From Halodesulfovibrio sp. (GTDB lineage Bacteria > Desulfobacterota > Desulfovibrionia > Desulfovibrionales > Desulfovibrionaceae): a DNA stretch of 64,000 bases. The stretch is taken from the NCBI RefSeq assembly GCF_025210605.1, contig NZ_JAOARI010000036.1, positions 1-64,000 of the forward strand, read 5' to 3'. The translations under genes were made by a program, and so were the position numbers. Under the pieces are notes generated by a model, which was not told the DNA's origin, searched no databases, and saw nothing but the letters and a program-made list of their open reading frames with translations. Shown one piece after another: positions 54,508 to 63,637 of this stretch. Position 1 is the first letter of the stretch. The number at the start of each line of letters is the position of its first letter.

Positions 54508-55980
54508 GTGAACGGTCAAACTAAGAAGCTCATGTGGGGACTGGGCATCAGTGATAAGGATGCTGAAGTTATACGGCATGCTGCCGGTGATCAATTTGCA
54601 CTTACCTGCTTTCCCGTTGGTATTACTCCTTCAGTCGATCAACTCGAAGCAGACAAGCCGTGCCTCCTTTGGATATCCAAGCAGGGATGGGATGCTTTTA
54701 AAGCCCTGCCTGCCTCAGCAACCGCGCATATCGATGTTGCCTCACGCATCCTTATTATGGGCGGGAATTATGATCTGGCAGAACTTGAATCACTGCTGGA
54801 ATGCGGCTTTGCAGAAATAATCAAGCCACCAATCACAGAAGACCGTGCCCGTGAGGTATTACTTTCCGCAGTAGAGACACAAAACCTGTATCAGGATATT
54901 GTGCACATGACGCGTGAAATATGCATGGAGCGCGAACTGCTTGAAAGAAAGAATGACGTGTTAAGTTTTCTTGTGTCGTTTCTTGAAAAAGTTACGCAAC
55001 ATCTTGACCCTGCTGAGATTTTGCGTGCTGCACAATCTGAACTGGCAACCTTGCTGCCTGTTTCAGCCATCAATGCCATTTGCTGGCCGCCGCAGAGTTC
55101 AGAAAATGTGCACGCCACTATTTATGTTGCGAGTAACAATAAAAACGATACGACCTACACATGGACTGAAAAGCTAAAAAGCCACGCAGAGCAACTGCTC
55201 GGCAACGGTGTTGTCAGTATCGACATGAACTACATGGGAAGCACTGCAACCAATATTGAACCGGATCCAGAAAAACTGCTCGCAGTCAATTTGGAATATG
55301 GCGGCTCTAAATTCGGAGTAGTCATGGTGCAATGCAGCGATCATCCGCAGCTGGGGAAAGACCAGATACAAGTTTTGCAATCTGCCATCTCGCACCTTAC
55401 GCTAGGGTTGAATAACGCCATGCTGTACACAGCAGCCCAGCATAACGCGGACTTCGACGGTTTAACAAAGCTCTACAACAGACGTCATTTTGATACACGT
55501 CTTCTCGAAGAAAACACCCGACACAGACGCTACGGGCATTCTCTGTGTTTATTGATTGCTGATATTGATAATTTCAAAAAGATTAATGATACCTACGGAC
55601 ATTTAGCAGGCGATGCTGTGCTAAGAGACCTTGGTCGTATCCTTGAACAATCATTGCGTACATCAGATTATATTGCACGCTTTGGTGGTGAAGAGTTTGC
55701 CGTCTTACTTCCGTGTACATCCATCAGCCACGCCACCACACTGGCTGAACGCATCCGGGCACAGATTCAAGAGCATGCCTTTGCAACTGACAAGGGTATA
55801 CTTAACACTACAGCGAGCATTGGCGTAGCATGCATTGATCTGAGCAAAGATGAATCCCCTGTCGAAATTATCCGCAGGGCAGATGCCGCGCTTTATCGTG
55901 CTAAACGTGAGGGTAAAAATCAGGTTACTGTGCTTTATCCAACCAGCAGCTTGTTACTCGCTGAAGGCTACGCAACTTGA
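54508..55980 (+). CDS. GGDEF diguanylate cyclase with receiver-like N-terminus
   Basis: 490 residues. The N-terminal region (about 8-125) resembles a receiver, with LLWIS in the phosphoacceptor strand and IIKPPI at the switch lysine, but it lacks the Asp. A helical linker and a GAF-like region (about 165-310) follow. The GGDEF domain has DFDGLTKLYNRRHF, DNFKKINDTYGHLAGD and an active GGEEF (393-397), with an intact RxxD inhibitory site (RTSD) five residues before it. It should make c-di-GMP with product inhibition. The start is GTG at 54508, five bases after GGAGG. Confidence 0.92.
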   Translation: MNGQTKKLMWGLGISDKDAEVIRHAAGDQFALTCFPVGITPSVDQLEADKPCLLWISKQGWDAFKALPASATAHIDVASRILIMGGNYDLAELESLLECGFAEIIKPPITEDRAREVLLSAVETQNLYQDIVHMTREICMERELLERKNDVLSFLVSFLEKVTQHLDPAEILRAAQSELATLLPVSAINAICWPPQSSENVHATIYVASNNKNDTTYTWTEKLKSHAEQLLGNGVVSIDMNYMGSTATNIEPDPEKLLAVNLEYGGSKFGVVMVQCSDHPQLGKDQIQVLQSAISHLTLGLNNAMLYTAAQHNADFDGLTKLYNRRHFDTRLLEENTRHRRYGHSLCLLIADIDNFKKINDTYGHLAGDAVLRDLGRILEQSLRTSDYIARFGGEEFAVLLPCTSISHATTLAERIRAQIQEHAFATDKGILNTTASIGVACIDLSKDESPVEIIRRADAALYRAKREGKNQVTVLYPTSSLLLAEGYAT

Positions 55981-56005
55981 CCTCATAACGAATTGCGCCT
56001 ATTTA

Positions 56006-56040
56006 CGAAGCCGAGAAATCGGGCTGTTTTCCCGTTTTCT
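56006..56040 (+). terminator. weak terminator with alternate pairing
   Basis: CCGA-GAAA-TCGG with a flanking AG/CT pair forms one hairpin; CGGG can instead pair with the later CCCG, each followed by T-rich sequence. It lies between the cyclase and the yhhQ-like gene. Confidence 0.45.
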
Positions 56041-56063
56041 AATCGCTTCAAGGAGTATTCGTC

Positions 56064-56750
56064 GTGAACGAAGTATTATGGATTAGCTTCGCAATTGCAG
56101 ATCTTTGCATTGCACTGATGCTCTACAGGTTCTTTGGCAGGATCGGTCTGTTTGCCGTTATTGTCTTCAACCTTCTTTTATGCAACCTTCAAGTCCTTAA
56201 AACTGTTGAACTCTTCGGTCTTACAACCACTCTTGGCAATATTTTATATGCCGGTGTGTTTTTAGCAACCGATATGCTCAGCGAATTTTACGGAAAACGT
56301 GAAGCACAAAAGGGCGTAATGCTCGGCTTCATCACTCTAGTCCTCATGACGGTGTATATGCAGATAGCTCTGCACTTCTCACCTGCTGCGGACGACTTCG
56401 CCCAACCGCATCTCGAAGCCATCTTCGGCTTCCTTCCACGTATCGCGGTGGCATCCATGCTTGCTTATCTTGCATCACAAATGCACGATGTATGGGCATT
56501 CCATTTTTGGAAAGAAAAGACGGAAGGAAGAATGCTATGGCTGCGAAACAACGCCTCTACGCTTGTTTCACATATCATAGATTCCGCAATATTCTGTCTT
56601 ATTGCCTTCTATGGCGTCTTTCCAACAGCAATACTTGTAGAAATAATGATAACTACTGTGCTGTTCAAAGCATTTGTTTCAGTGCTGGACACTCCGTTTA
56701 TCTATGCAGCTAAACGAGTCCACGCTATGCTTCCGGAGCATGCGCACTAG
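56064..56750 (+). CDS. queuosine precursor transporter-like protein (YhhQ family)
   Basis: A 228-residue, six-helix membrane protein of the VUT/YhhQ family, associated with import of queuosine precursors such as preQ0/preQ1. Characteristic segments are LFGLTTTLGNILYAGVFLATDMLSEFYGKREA and LRNNASTLVSHIIDSAIFCLIAFYG. The start is GTG at 56064, eight bases after AAGGAG. A terminator-like alternate hairpin precedes it, but no known preQ1 riboswitch consensus is seen. Confidence 0.9.
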   Translation: MNEVLWISFAIADLCIALMLYRFFGRIGLFAVIVFNLLLCNLQVLKTVELFGLTTTLGNILYAGVFLATDMLSEFYGKREAQKGVMLGFITLVLMTVYMQIALHFSPAADDFAQPHLEAIFGFLPRIAVASMLAYLASQMHDVWAFHFWKEKTEGRMLWLRNNASTLVSHIIDSAIFCLIAFYGVFPTAILVEIMITTVLFKAFVSVLDTPFIYAAKRVHAMLPEHAH

Positions 56751-56768
56751 CCGTCACTTCATTTACCT

Positions 56769-56811
56769 GTAAAAGCTCCCCTTACTCATAAAGTAGGGGG
56801 AGCTTTTTTTC
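56769..56811 (+). terminator. yhhQ-like gene terminator
   Basis: AAGCTCCCC-type stem (56772-56781 with 56795-56804 region) followed by seven Ts. Confidence 0.92.
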
Positions 56812-57388
56812 TCCGTTTAGATACCATTTCTAACAACAATACATCATGTCATATTTTTGTTGCCTTTTATAGAGAGTATCCTAACCGGCTATCAACTATT
56901 CATCATGACAAAAACATACAGGCAAACTCACTTCTGCCAAGCTGTTCACTCCATACGACAACCAGCACTTTTAACCACCACCCCACCGGCATTTGGGGAT
57001 CAAAAACAATCGTCCTGCACTCTTATTTCCACACTAAGCTAGTTTAATTTCATGAGTATCCATTGATACTTTTAGTGGATGCATACTTTTGCTATTTCGG
57101 ATATGCACCCTCGTTTTTTACTCTTACAAAAGATCAAGAAATTAGATAGATAGCATTTTGTTAGTATTTATTAACCATATTCATTAAGTAAAGACTTAAC
57201 CTTGTCGATAACAACCTTATGTATATATACCACCTGAGTTGAAAAACAATCGCTGGCTGTTTTTCATACGCTTTTGCCGCGCATTCGGTGGTAATGTTAC
57301 GCATACAACCAAAAGATCAACGTACCACGTATACCACTTGTGTTGCTCTAACTCTATTTCACAACTTCCTAACTACATGAGAGAGAAC
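56812..57388. other. leader and promoter region of chemoreceptor gene
   Basis: There is no gene. A FliA-type promoter lies at 57185-57211. The first in-frame codon at 57239 encodes residues unlike a chemoreceptor and has no ribosome-binding site, so the segment is read as a leader of about 170 nt. Confidence 0.5.
57185..57211 (+). promoter_or_regulatory. sigma28 (FliA)-type promoter
   Basis: TAAG (57185-57188), a 15-bp spacer and GTCGATAA (57204-57211) match the FliA pattern TAAA-N15-GCCGATAA at 3 of 4 and 7 of 8 positions, upstream of a chemoreceptor gene. Confidence 0.6.
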
Positions 57389-59824
57389 ATGCAGTTTTTA
57401 AAAAACCTACGTATCAGTGTTAAAATTTGGGGTGGATTTTCTCTTATTTTATTAGCAATCGCTCTGCTTTCAATGCAGGCAATTGGTAATGTTGAAGAAA
57501 ACAAAACTGGCTTTATTTCCTACAGAGAACTTGCACGCGATACCAACCTAGTCGGCAGACTTCAGGCTAATATTCTCCTTATGAATATTGCAGCCAACGA
57601 GTATATAAACAAAAAAACTCAAACTTCTCTCTCTGAATATGAAAGCCGTGAAAATAACTTCTTACGCTTTTTAGCAATAGCGCAAAAAGAAATTCAAAAT
57701 CCAAAACGTGCTGCTCTTGTTGATGCCGTTGAAAATAATGCTAAAAAAATTATTGCAGATTTTTCAATGTATCGCCAACTCAGCCAGCAACGTGCCGACA
57801 CCCTTAAAGTAGTAAAAGAAGTCACAGGCAAACTTGATGCCACGCTAACTACAGCAGTTGCTACTCCAAACCCAAGCAACCCACATTTTGTTCATTCGCT
57901 TTCCAAATGCTACATTACATTTACCCAAGCGCGCATGAACATAGTTAAAGCACTGTATGCACCAAGCACCATACTCGATCAGGAACACCTGAATGAAATT
58001 ATGGATAACACTAAAAAATACTTACGTGTTGCAAACAATAACATCATCACAAATGCAGAACGTGCAGCATACAGTGAAACACGCTTATTATTTGAACAGT
58101 ACATGGGACTTGCTGAAAAACTTTACAGCAACATGGCAAGTCTACGCGAACTTAGCAGCAGCATTAGTAAATATGGCGAGCTTGCAGCCTCTGACGCAGA
58201 AAAAGTTAAGCTTTCCGTTATGGCAGATCAGGACATTTTGGGACCCAAAATGCAGGCAAGCAACGAAAGTTCGTATACTAACCTGCTAACTATTTCTGTC
58301 GGCACTCTTCTTATTGCCCTTATTCTTTCGTTTTTCACCTCTCGCTCAATTACAATACCGCTGCATAAAATCCACACATTCGCTACGTCCCTGCGTGATG
58401 GTGACTTATCTGCACAAATAGTAATTAACGAGAAAAACGAACTCGGCGCCATTGCAACAGCTCTTACACAAATGGGTACTGCGATTTCCAATATGGAAAA
58501 AGAGCTGGATAACCTTGTATCTTCCATTGCAGTAGGCGAATTTTTAGACCGAAGCAATGCATCTGACTTCTCAGGTGGATACCGAAAAGTTCTGGATAAT
58601 GCGAACAGAATGACAGACATGTTTGTACATTTTATCAATTCGCTGCCAATCCCTGTTTTAACTATGAATAAATCTCTTGATGTCCTTTTTGCAAACAGGC
58701 TAGCGCTTTCTCTATCTAACGCTTCCTTGTCTGATTTTGTTGGCAAGTCATCAAATGCATTAGTACCAAGAGACGATTTCCAGACTGATACCTGTGCAGT
58801 AACCAAGGCAATCACTTCCGGTTCTGAAAAACGAAGCTTTACCAAAATCCGTACTGATGGTGTGGTTCGAGACGTTGACTGTATTGGCGTGCCAATTATG
58901 CAAGACAACAAAGCTGTCGGCGCACTTCAAGTGATGATTAACCACACTGAAATTATTGAGGCACAGGAAAAACTTAAAGCTGTTGCGCACGATATCGAAA
59001 TTATATCCGAAAGACTCAAAGCAAATAGTTCCAACCTTGCTGACAATTTCAACGAAGTACGCTCTGGCGCTGAGCTTCAAAGCCAACGTACAGCTGAAAC
59101 TTCTACAGCAATCGAGCAAATGAACACCTCTGTCTCTGAAGTTGCAATGAACGCATCCAAAGCGCACACAAACGCGTTAAAAGCCAAAGAAGAATCAGAA
59201 GATTGCTCCAACACCGTCTTCAAAGCCGTACAATCAATCTCAGAAGTAAGCACTACGACTCAAGAGCTACAACAAAACACCGTTAAACTCAGTGAACAGG
59301 TCGATGCTATTGGTTCAATTATGAACGTCATCTCTGACATTGCCGACCAAACAAACCTGCTGGCTTTAAACGCCGCCATCGAGGCTGCCCGTGCCGGTGA
59401 TGCCGGTAAAGGGTTTGCGGTTGTAGCAGATGAAGTACGCAACCTCGCAGAAAAAACCATGCAGGCTACTGAACAAGTAAGCCAGAGCGTAAGCACAATC
59501 CAATCTGCTGCGCAGCGCAACTTTGATACTGTGAGCCACTCTGTACAAACAGTCGAACAAGCCAACTCCCTCGCAACTGAGTCAGAAAATTCACTGCGCA
59601 CTATCATGGAATTAATCGATCAGAACACCTCGCAGGTAGGCGAAATTGCGACTGCTTCAGAAGAACAATCAGCGGTTGCTGAACAGATTTCCCGCTCAGC
59701 AGAGGAAGTAGCTTCCACTATTGAAAAGTCGTCCTCAGAAATTAATGAGTCCGCGAACTCTATTCAAGACATTGCAACAATGACAAACGAACTACACGCA
59801 CTTGTAGCCCGTTTATCTGCGTAA
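57389..59824 (+). CDS. methyl-accepting chemotaxis protein
   Basis: 811 residues. TM1 (about 10-32), a helical ligand-binding region (about 35-295), TM2 (about 300-320), HAMP (about 320-375), a PAS-like domain (about 410-525, [26 protein letters not shown]) and a long signalling hairpin. Its conserved tip is [43 protein letters not shown] (about 649-691). It sets CheA activity via CheW. I chose the ATG at 57389, after AGAGAG; the frame is open upstream. No che genes are adjacent. A strong terminator follows, and a FliA-type promoter precedes it. Confidence 0.94.
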   Translation: MQFLKNLRISVKIWGGFSLILLAIALLSMQAIGNVEENKTGFISYRELARDTNLVGRLQANILLMNIAANEYINKKTQTSLSEYESRENNFLRFLAIAQKEIQNPKRAALVDAVENNAKKIIADFSMYRQLSQQRADTLKVVKEVTGKLDATLTTAVATPNPSNPHFVHSLSKCYITFTQARMNIVKALYAPSTILDQEHLNEIMDNTKKYLRVANNNIITNAERAAYSETRLLFEQYMGLAEKLYSNMASLRELSSSISKYGELAASDAEKVKLSVMADQDILGPKMQASNESSYTNLLTISVGTLLIALILSFFTSRSITIPLHKIHTFATSLRDGDLSAQIVINEKNELGAIATALTQMGTAISNMEKELDNLVSSIAVGEFLDRSNASDFSGGYRKVLDNANRMTDMFVHFINSLPIPVLTMNKSLDVLFANRLALSLSNASLSDFVGKSSNALVPRDDFQTDTCAVTKAITSGSEKRSFTKIRTDGVVRDVDCIGVPIMQDNKAVGALQVMINHTEIIEAQEKLKAVAHDIEIISERLKANSSNLADNFNEVRSGAELQSQRTAETSTAIEQMNTSVSEVAMNASKAHTNALKAKEESEDCSNTVFKAVQSISEVSTTTQELQQNTVKLSEQVDAIGSIMNVISDIADQTNLLALNAAIEAARAGDAGKGFAVVADEVRNLAEKTMQATEQVSQSVSTIQSAAQRNFDTVSHSVQTVEQANSLATESENSLRTIMELIDQNTSQVGEIATASEEQSAVAEQISRSAEEVASTIEKSSSEINESANSIQDIATMTNELHALVARLSA

Positions 59825-59844
59825 TTGCAGCACTCATACAAATA

Positions 59845-59888
59845 AAAAAATCTCCCTGTGGAAGCCATTTCCACGGGGAGATTTTTTT
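59845..59888. terminator. terminator between chemoreceptor and mgtE
   Basis: A long stem (ATCTCCC...GGGGAGAT, enclosing TGTGGAA/TTCCACG) is flanked by A7 and T7. It serves both convergent genes. Confidence 0.92.
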
Positions 59889-59900
59889 ATTGCTTACAAT

Positions 59901-61283
59901 CTACAAAATAAACAGTGTCGCTAAGCCAAGGAATATAAGGAAACCAAAACCATCTGTCAGCGTAGTAAGGAAAATACTCGACGCCTGTGCAGGGTCACGT
60001 CCCAGCTCTTTAAGGATAAGCGGAATAGAAGCCCCCGCAAGAGCACCTAGCAGCATATCCAAAGCCAAAGCCGCAGCCATTACCTGAGCCAGTAGGACAT
60101 TCTGCGTAAACAAGAATACGCCCAGCATGACAAGTAAGCTGACGATTAATCCTGTTAAAGCCCCGACTTTTGCCTCACGGAGCACTGCTTTCCAGCTTTT
60201 CACGCGGTCAAACCGCTCTACTGCAAGTTGACGAATCATAACAGCAAGCGCTTGCTGTCCTGTATTTCCTGCCTGGTTTGCAACAATAGGCATAAGCACG
60301 GCAAGAATTGCCATTTGAGCAATAGAGCCTTCAAACAAAAATACAACATATGCTGAAACACTTGAATTCAACATATTGATAAACAACCATGGCAACCGAA
60401 CCTTTACTGACTCTAGCCACGGCGTATCTACAGTTTCGTCTTGCCCCGCACCAACCATGCCGAGCATATCTTCTGTTGCTTCTTCGTGGATAATATCAAT
60501 AACGTCATCGTATGTAACAACGCCAAGCAACCTGCCTTCATAATCCACAACAGGCAACGCCATAAAATTGTATCGAGAAAGAAGATGCGCGACGTTTTCT
60601 TTATCTTCATCGAACACTGCTGAAATAAGGCTCTGATCGGAAAGTTTTTCTTCAAGAACAGTACCCGGTCGGCACAACAGCAAGTCACGTAAAGAAAGCA
60701 CACCGACAAGCCGGTCGGCACTGTCTACAATATATGCATAATATGGAATCTCTTTGTCTTCCATTTCCCGTCGTATATGCATAATTGCCTGATCGGCTGT
60801 AAGTTCCTGCCCGAGAATAATAATCTCGGTGTTCATAATGCCGCCAGCGGTGTCTGGATCAAACGCCAGCAGGCTTCGAATTTCTTCTGCGTCGTCATCT
60901 TCCAGACGTCCAAGAAGAACATCCCTGTGTTCTTCGTCCAGCTCATCAAGAACGTCAGTCGCATCATCCGGCGACATTTCGGAAAGAATACGAACAGCTA
61001 CATCAACATCGAGGTTTTCGATAATATCAGTCTGGACACGATCTTCCATTTCAGCAAGAGTTTCCGCAGCATCTTCCGTAGAAAGATGCTCCATCATGCA
61101 AACCTGCTTTTCGATGGAAAGATTTTCTATATGGTCAGCGGCATCTGCCGGGTGGGCAAACTCGCCTGTAAGAATAGAGCTAACTTCTTCTCGACAGTTA
61201 TTTTCAGGCATAACCGCCTTATTTTCTTCCGAAGCTTCTGCTGCTCCATCTTCTCTGCTATGCTGCTTTTTTGTACCAGTCAT
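59901..61283 (-). CDS. mgtE: magnesium transporter MgtE
   Basis: A 460-residue Mg2+ channel. The N-terminal alpha-superhelical domain (about 45-165) has MEDRVQTDIIENLDVD and EMSPDDATDVLDEL repeats. Two CBS domains follow (about 175-300, VVDYEGRLLGVVTYDDVIDIIHEEATEDM). The five-helix pore domain (about 315-460) carries the signature LMPIVANQAGNTGQQALAV. The ATG at 61283 follows AGGTGG; an upstream in-frame extension is rejected. Mg2+ binding to N and CBS domains closes the channel. It is monocistronic and divergent from nadC. Confidence 0.94.
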   Translation of the reverse strand: MTGTKKQHSREDGAAEASEENKAVMPENNCREEVSSILTGEFAHPADAADHIENLSIEKQVCMMEHLSTEDAAETLAEMEDRVQTDIIENLDVDVAVRILSEMSPDDATDVLDELDEEHRDVLLGRLEDDDAEEIRSLLAFDPDTAGGIMNTEIIILGQELTADQAIMHIRREMEDKEIPYYAYIVDSADRLVGVLSLRDLLLCRPGTVLEEKLSDQSLISAVFDEDKENVAHLLSRYNFMALPVVDYEGRLLGVVTYDDVIDIIHEEATEDMLGMVGAGQDETVDTPWLESVKVRLPWLFINMLNSSVSAYVVFLFEGSIAQMAILAVLMPIVANQAGNTGQQALAVMIRQLAVERFDRVKSWKAVLREAKVGALTGLIVSLLVMLGVFLFTQNVLLAQVMAAALALDMLLGALAGASIPLILKELGRDPAQASSIFLTTLTDGFGFLIFLGLATLFIL

Positions 61284-61443
61284 GCTCAACCACCTGAGCC
61301 CTACGAGCGTGTGAAATTTATCATTTGTCAAGACCGCTTGACGAAACTGTCGCAGCCACCTAAACACCGCCTAAGAGGGATGGAACGACCCCCACTCTCC
61401 CGGCTTTGTGCCTCTACCATTAAGAGGGTCAGTTACACAATCC

Positions 61444-62319
61444 ATGCATACAGAAAAATTTGATTCATTTTTTCAAGGTAACGCACAAGTCTACCTCAAC
61501 AGCGCCATCGAACTTGCGTTAGAAGAGGATGGTCCAGATCTTACCTCGGAAGGAATCTTCCCCCCAGGTCACAAGCTCTCTGCCGAAATCATCAGTAAAG
61601 AAGATACACTTGTTGTCGGTCTTCCACTTATACCGCTCATTATGGCAGCTTGCGCTGATACTGAATGGTCATGGAATGCTTTGACAACAGAAGGCGCTCT
61701 TGTTCCAGACCGAACTGTAGTAGCAACTATTGAAGCTGATGCAAGTCATCTGCTAAAAGCTGAACGTATCATACTTAACTTTATAACACATCTTTCAGGC
61801 ATTGCGAACCTGACCAAGCAATATGTTGACCAGCTTGAAGGTACCGGCACTGCTCTTTTGGATACACGCAAGACGTTGCCTTGTCTGCGATATCCTGAAA
61901 AATATGCTGTTCTTATGGGTGGCGGGCAGAACCACCGTAAAGACTTAACAGAAATTCTTATGCTGAAAGACAACCATATTGACCTTGCAGGCAATATGAC
62001 AGCAGCAGTAAACAAACTGCGTGCAACATACTTCCCGTGTCCGCCAATTGAGGTGGAATGCCGCACAATGGACGAAGTCCACGAAGCCGTTGCATGCAAA
62101 GCTGACAGAATTATGTTGGACAACATGGATATTCCAAAAATTCGGGAAGCACTTGCCGTTATTCCTGAATCTATTGAAACAGAAGTGAGCGGCGGTGTCA
62201 CACTCGAAACAATCCGAAGCCTTGCCCTTGCCTCTGACTCAGGTCCGCATTACATTTCAGTAGGAAGATTAACTCACTCTGCACCAATTGCAGACTTTAG
62301 TATGCTCGTCAGTGAATAA
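61444..62319 (+). CDS. nadC: nicotinate-nucleotide pyrophosphorylase NadC
   Basis: It converts quinolinate and PRPP to nicotinate mononucleotide, the third de novo NAD step. 291 residues. Signatures are ALEEDGPDLTSEGIFPP, LNFITHLSGIANLT, LLDTRKTLPCLRYPEKYAVLMGGGQNHR, LMLKDNH, VEVECRTMDEV and SGGVTLETI. The ATG at 61444 lacks a close Shine-Dalgarno (GAGGG is about 14 bases away). It is followed by nadA after a 250-bp gap with its own promoter-like signals. Confidence 0.95.
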   Translation: MHTEKFDSFFQGNAQVYLNSAIELALEEDGPDLTSEGIFPPGHKLSAEIISKEDTLVVGLPLIPLIMAACADTEWSWNALTTEGALVPDRTVVATIEADASHLLKAERIILNFITHLSGIANLTKQYVDQLEGTGTALLDTRKTLPCLRYPEKYAVLMGGGQNHRKDLTEILMLKDNHIDLAGNMTAAVNKLRATYFPCPPIEVECRTMDEVHEAVACKADRIMLDNMDIPKIREALAVIPESIETEVSGGVTLETIRSLALASDSGPHYISVGRLTHSAPIADFSMLVSE

Positions 62320-62421
62320 GTCCTCATTATACAGGTTGAGGCAACACTGTGCATTCCTCCTTTACTGTAACCCTGTTTTACAACATTGAACCTGTGTATA
62401 GCGTAAGAAAACCAAACATTT

Positions 62422-62446
62422 TAGCATAATACACATGCTATATAAT
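62422..62446 (+). promoter_or_regulatory. operator and -10 upstream of nadAB
   Basis: TAGCAT (62422-62427) and ATGCTA (62435-62440) form a perfect inverted repeat with a 7-bp spacer. It directly abuts a consensus -10, TATAAT (62441-62446), in the position of a repressor site. Confidence 0.5.
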
Positions 62447-62572
62447 TTGGATTTTTTTAAATACCGTTTAGCAATTATTTATTGATATCTATTTTATACA
62501 CAATCGATGCGCTTAAGCAGATTACAGCAATGCACTGGATTGCCAGCAATCTTTATTTGGAGAAAATACGTA

Positions 62573-63607
62573 ATGAACCAGTATCAAAAAAGAATTACAG
62601 AGCTTCGCAAACAACTCGGTGATGACCTAGTTATTATGGGACATCATTACCAGAATGATGCCGTGCTGCGCCATGTTGATTTAACGGGCGACTCTCTTGA
62701 GCTTGCGCGTAAAGTAACAACAATCGACGCAAAACATATCGTTTTCTGCGGTGTTTACTTTATGGGTGAATCAGCAGCGCTGCTTGCGAGTGATGAACAG
62801 AATATATACCTGCCGGAAGAAGATGCCAACTGTGTTATGTCACAAATGGCGCCATACATGCTTGCAGACAAAGTGCTTACACGCATTAAAGAATCCGGTC
62901 GCAACATTGTTCCACTTACCTACGTAAACTCTTCTGTTGCAGTAAAAGCAGTATGCGGAAAACACGGCGGCTCTGTGTGCACATCTGCCAACGCGGAAAA
63001 AATGATGCGCTGGGCAATGGAACGCGGCGACAGTGTTCTCTTCCTGCCAGACAAACACCTTGCACGAAATACTGCAAAAATCATCGGTATCCCTCAAGAG
63101 TCTTGGCACATCTTGAATATTAGAAGCGAAGGCTCACAAATTGATATGGATGCCGTAAGCAAATCTAATCTCATTATGTGGCCGGGTTGTTGTGCTATCC
63201 ATGCTCGCTTTAATGAGCGACAGATTGATGAAGCTCGCGCCGAGAATCCGGATACTAAAATTGTTATCCATCCAGAAGCTGCTCCAAATGTTATCGATAA
63301 AGCAGACGCAGCCGGTTCAACTTCCTTTATCATTAAGTATGTTGAAGCTGCACCGGAAGGTTCTACTATAGGTATCGGCACAGAGCTTAACCTTGTTGAA
63401 CGCCTTGCAGACCAGTACGAAGGGTCAAAAACAATATTCCCGTTACTGGAATCTACCTGTTCTCATATGGCGCGTGTGACAGAACCAAAACTCGCTAATA
63501 CTCTCGAAGCTATTGCAAATGGAACAGCAAAACCTGTTAAGGTTCCGGCTGGTCTTGTAGAGGACGCAAAAATCGCATTGGAACGAATGCTGATCGCCTG
63601 CGCTTAA
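62573..63607 (+). CDS. nadA: quinolinate synthase NadA
   Basis: A [4Fe-4S] enzyme that condenses iminoaspartate (from NadB) with dihydroxyacetone phosphate to quinolinate. 344 residues. Motifs are MGHHYQNDAV, ARKVTTIDAKHIVFCGVYFMGESA, VCGKHGGSVCTSANA, WPGCCAIHARF and ESTCSHMARV, giving the conserved cysteines. The ATG at 62573 lies ten bases after GGAG; an earlier in-frame ATG is not family-like. It is followed 30 bp later by nadB. Confidence 0.95.
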   Translation: MNQYQKRITELRKQLGDDLVIMGHHYQNDAVLRHVDLTGDSLELARKVTTIDAKHIVFCGVYFMGESAALLASDEQNIYLPEEDANCVMSQMAPYMLADKVLTRIKESGRNIVPLTYVNSSVAVKAVCGKHGGSVCTSANAEKMMRWAMERGDSVLFLPDKHLARNTAKIIGIPQESWHILNIRSEGSQIDMDAVSKSNLIMWPGCCAIHARFNERQIDEARAENPDTKIVIHPEAAPNVIDKADAAGSTSFIIKYVEAAPEGSTIGIGTELNLVERLADQYEGSKTIFPLLESTCSHMARVTEPKLANTLEAIANGTAKPVKVPAGLVEDAKIALERMLIACA

Positions 63608-63637
63608 TTTTTTTCTTACGTTAAACAGGACGTTGTG

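Noticed and set aside
61284-61443. M-box magnesium riboswitch upstream of mgtE
   Set aside because: The 160-bp divergent spacer shows no recognisable M-box consensus.
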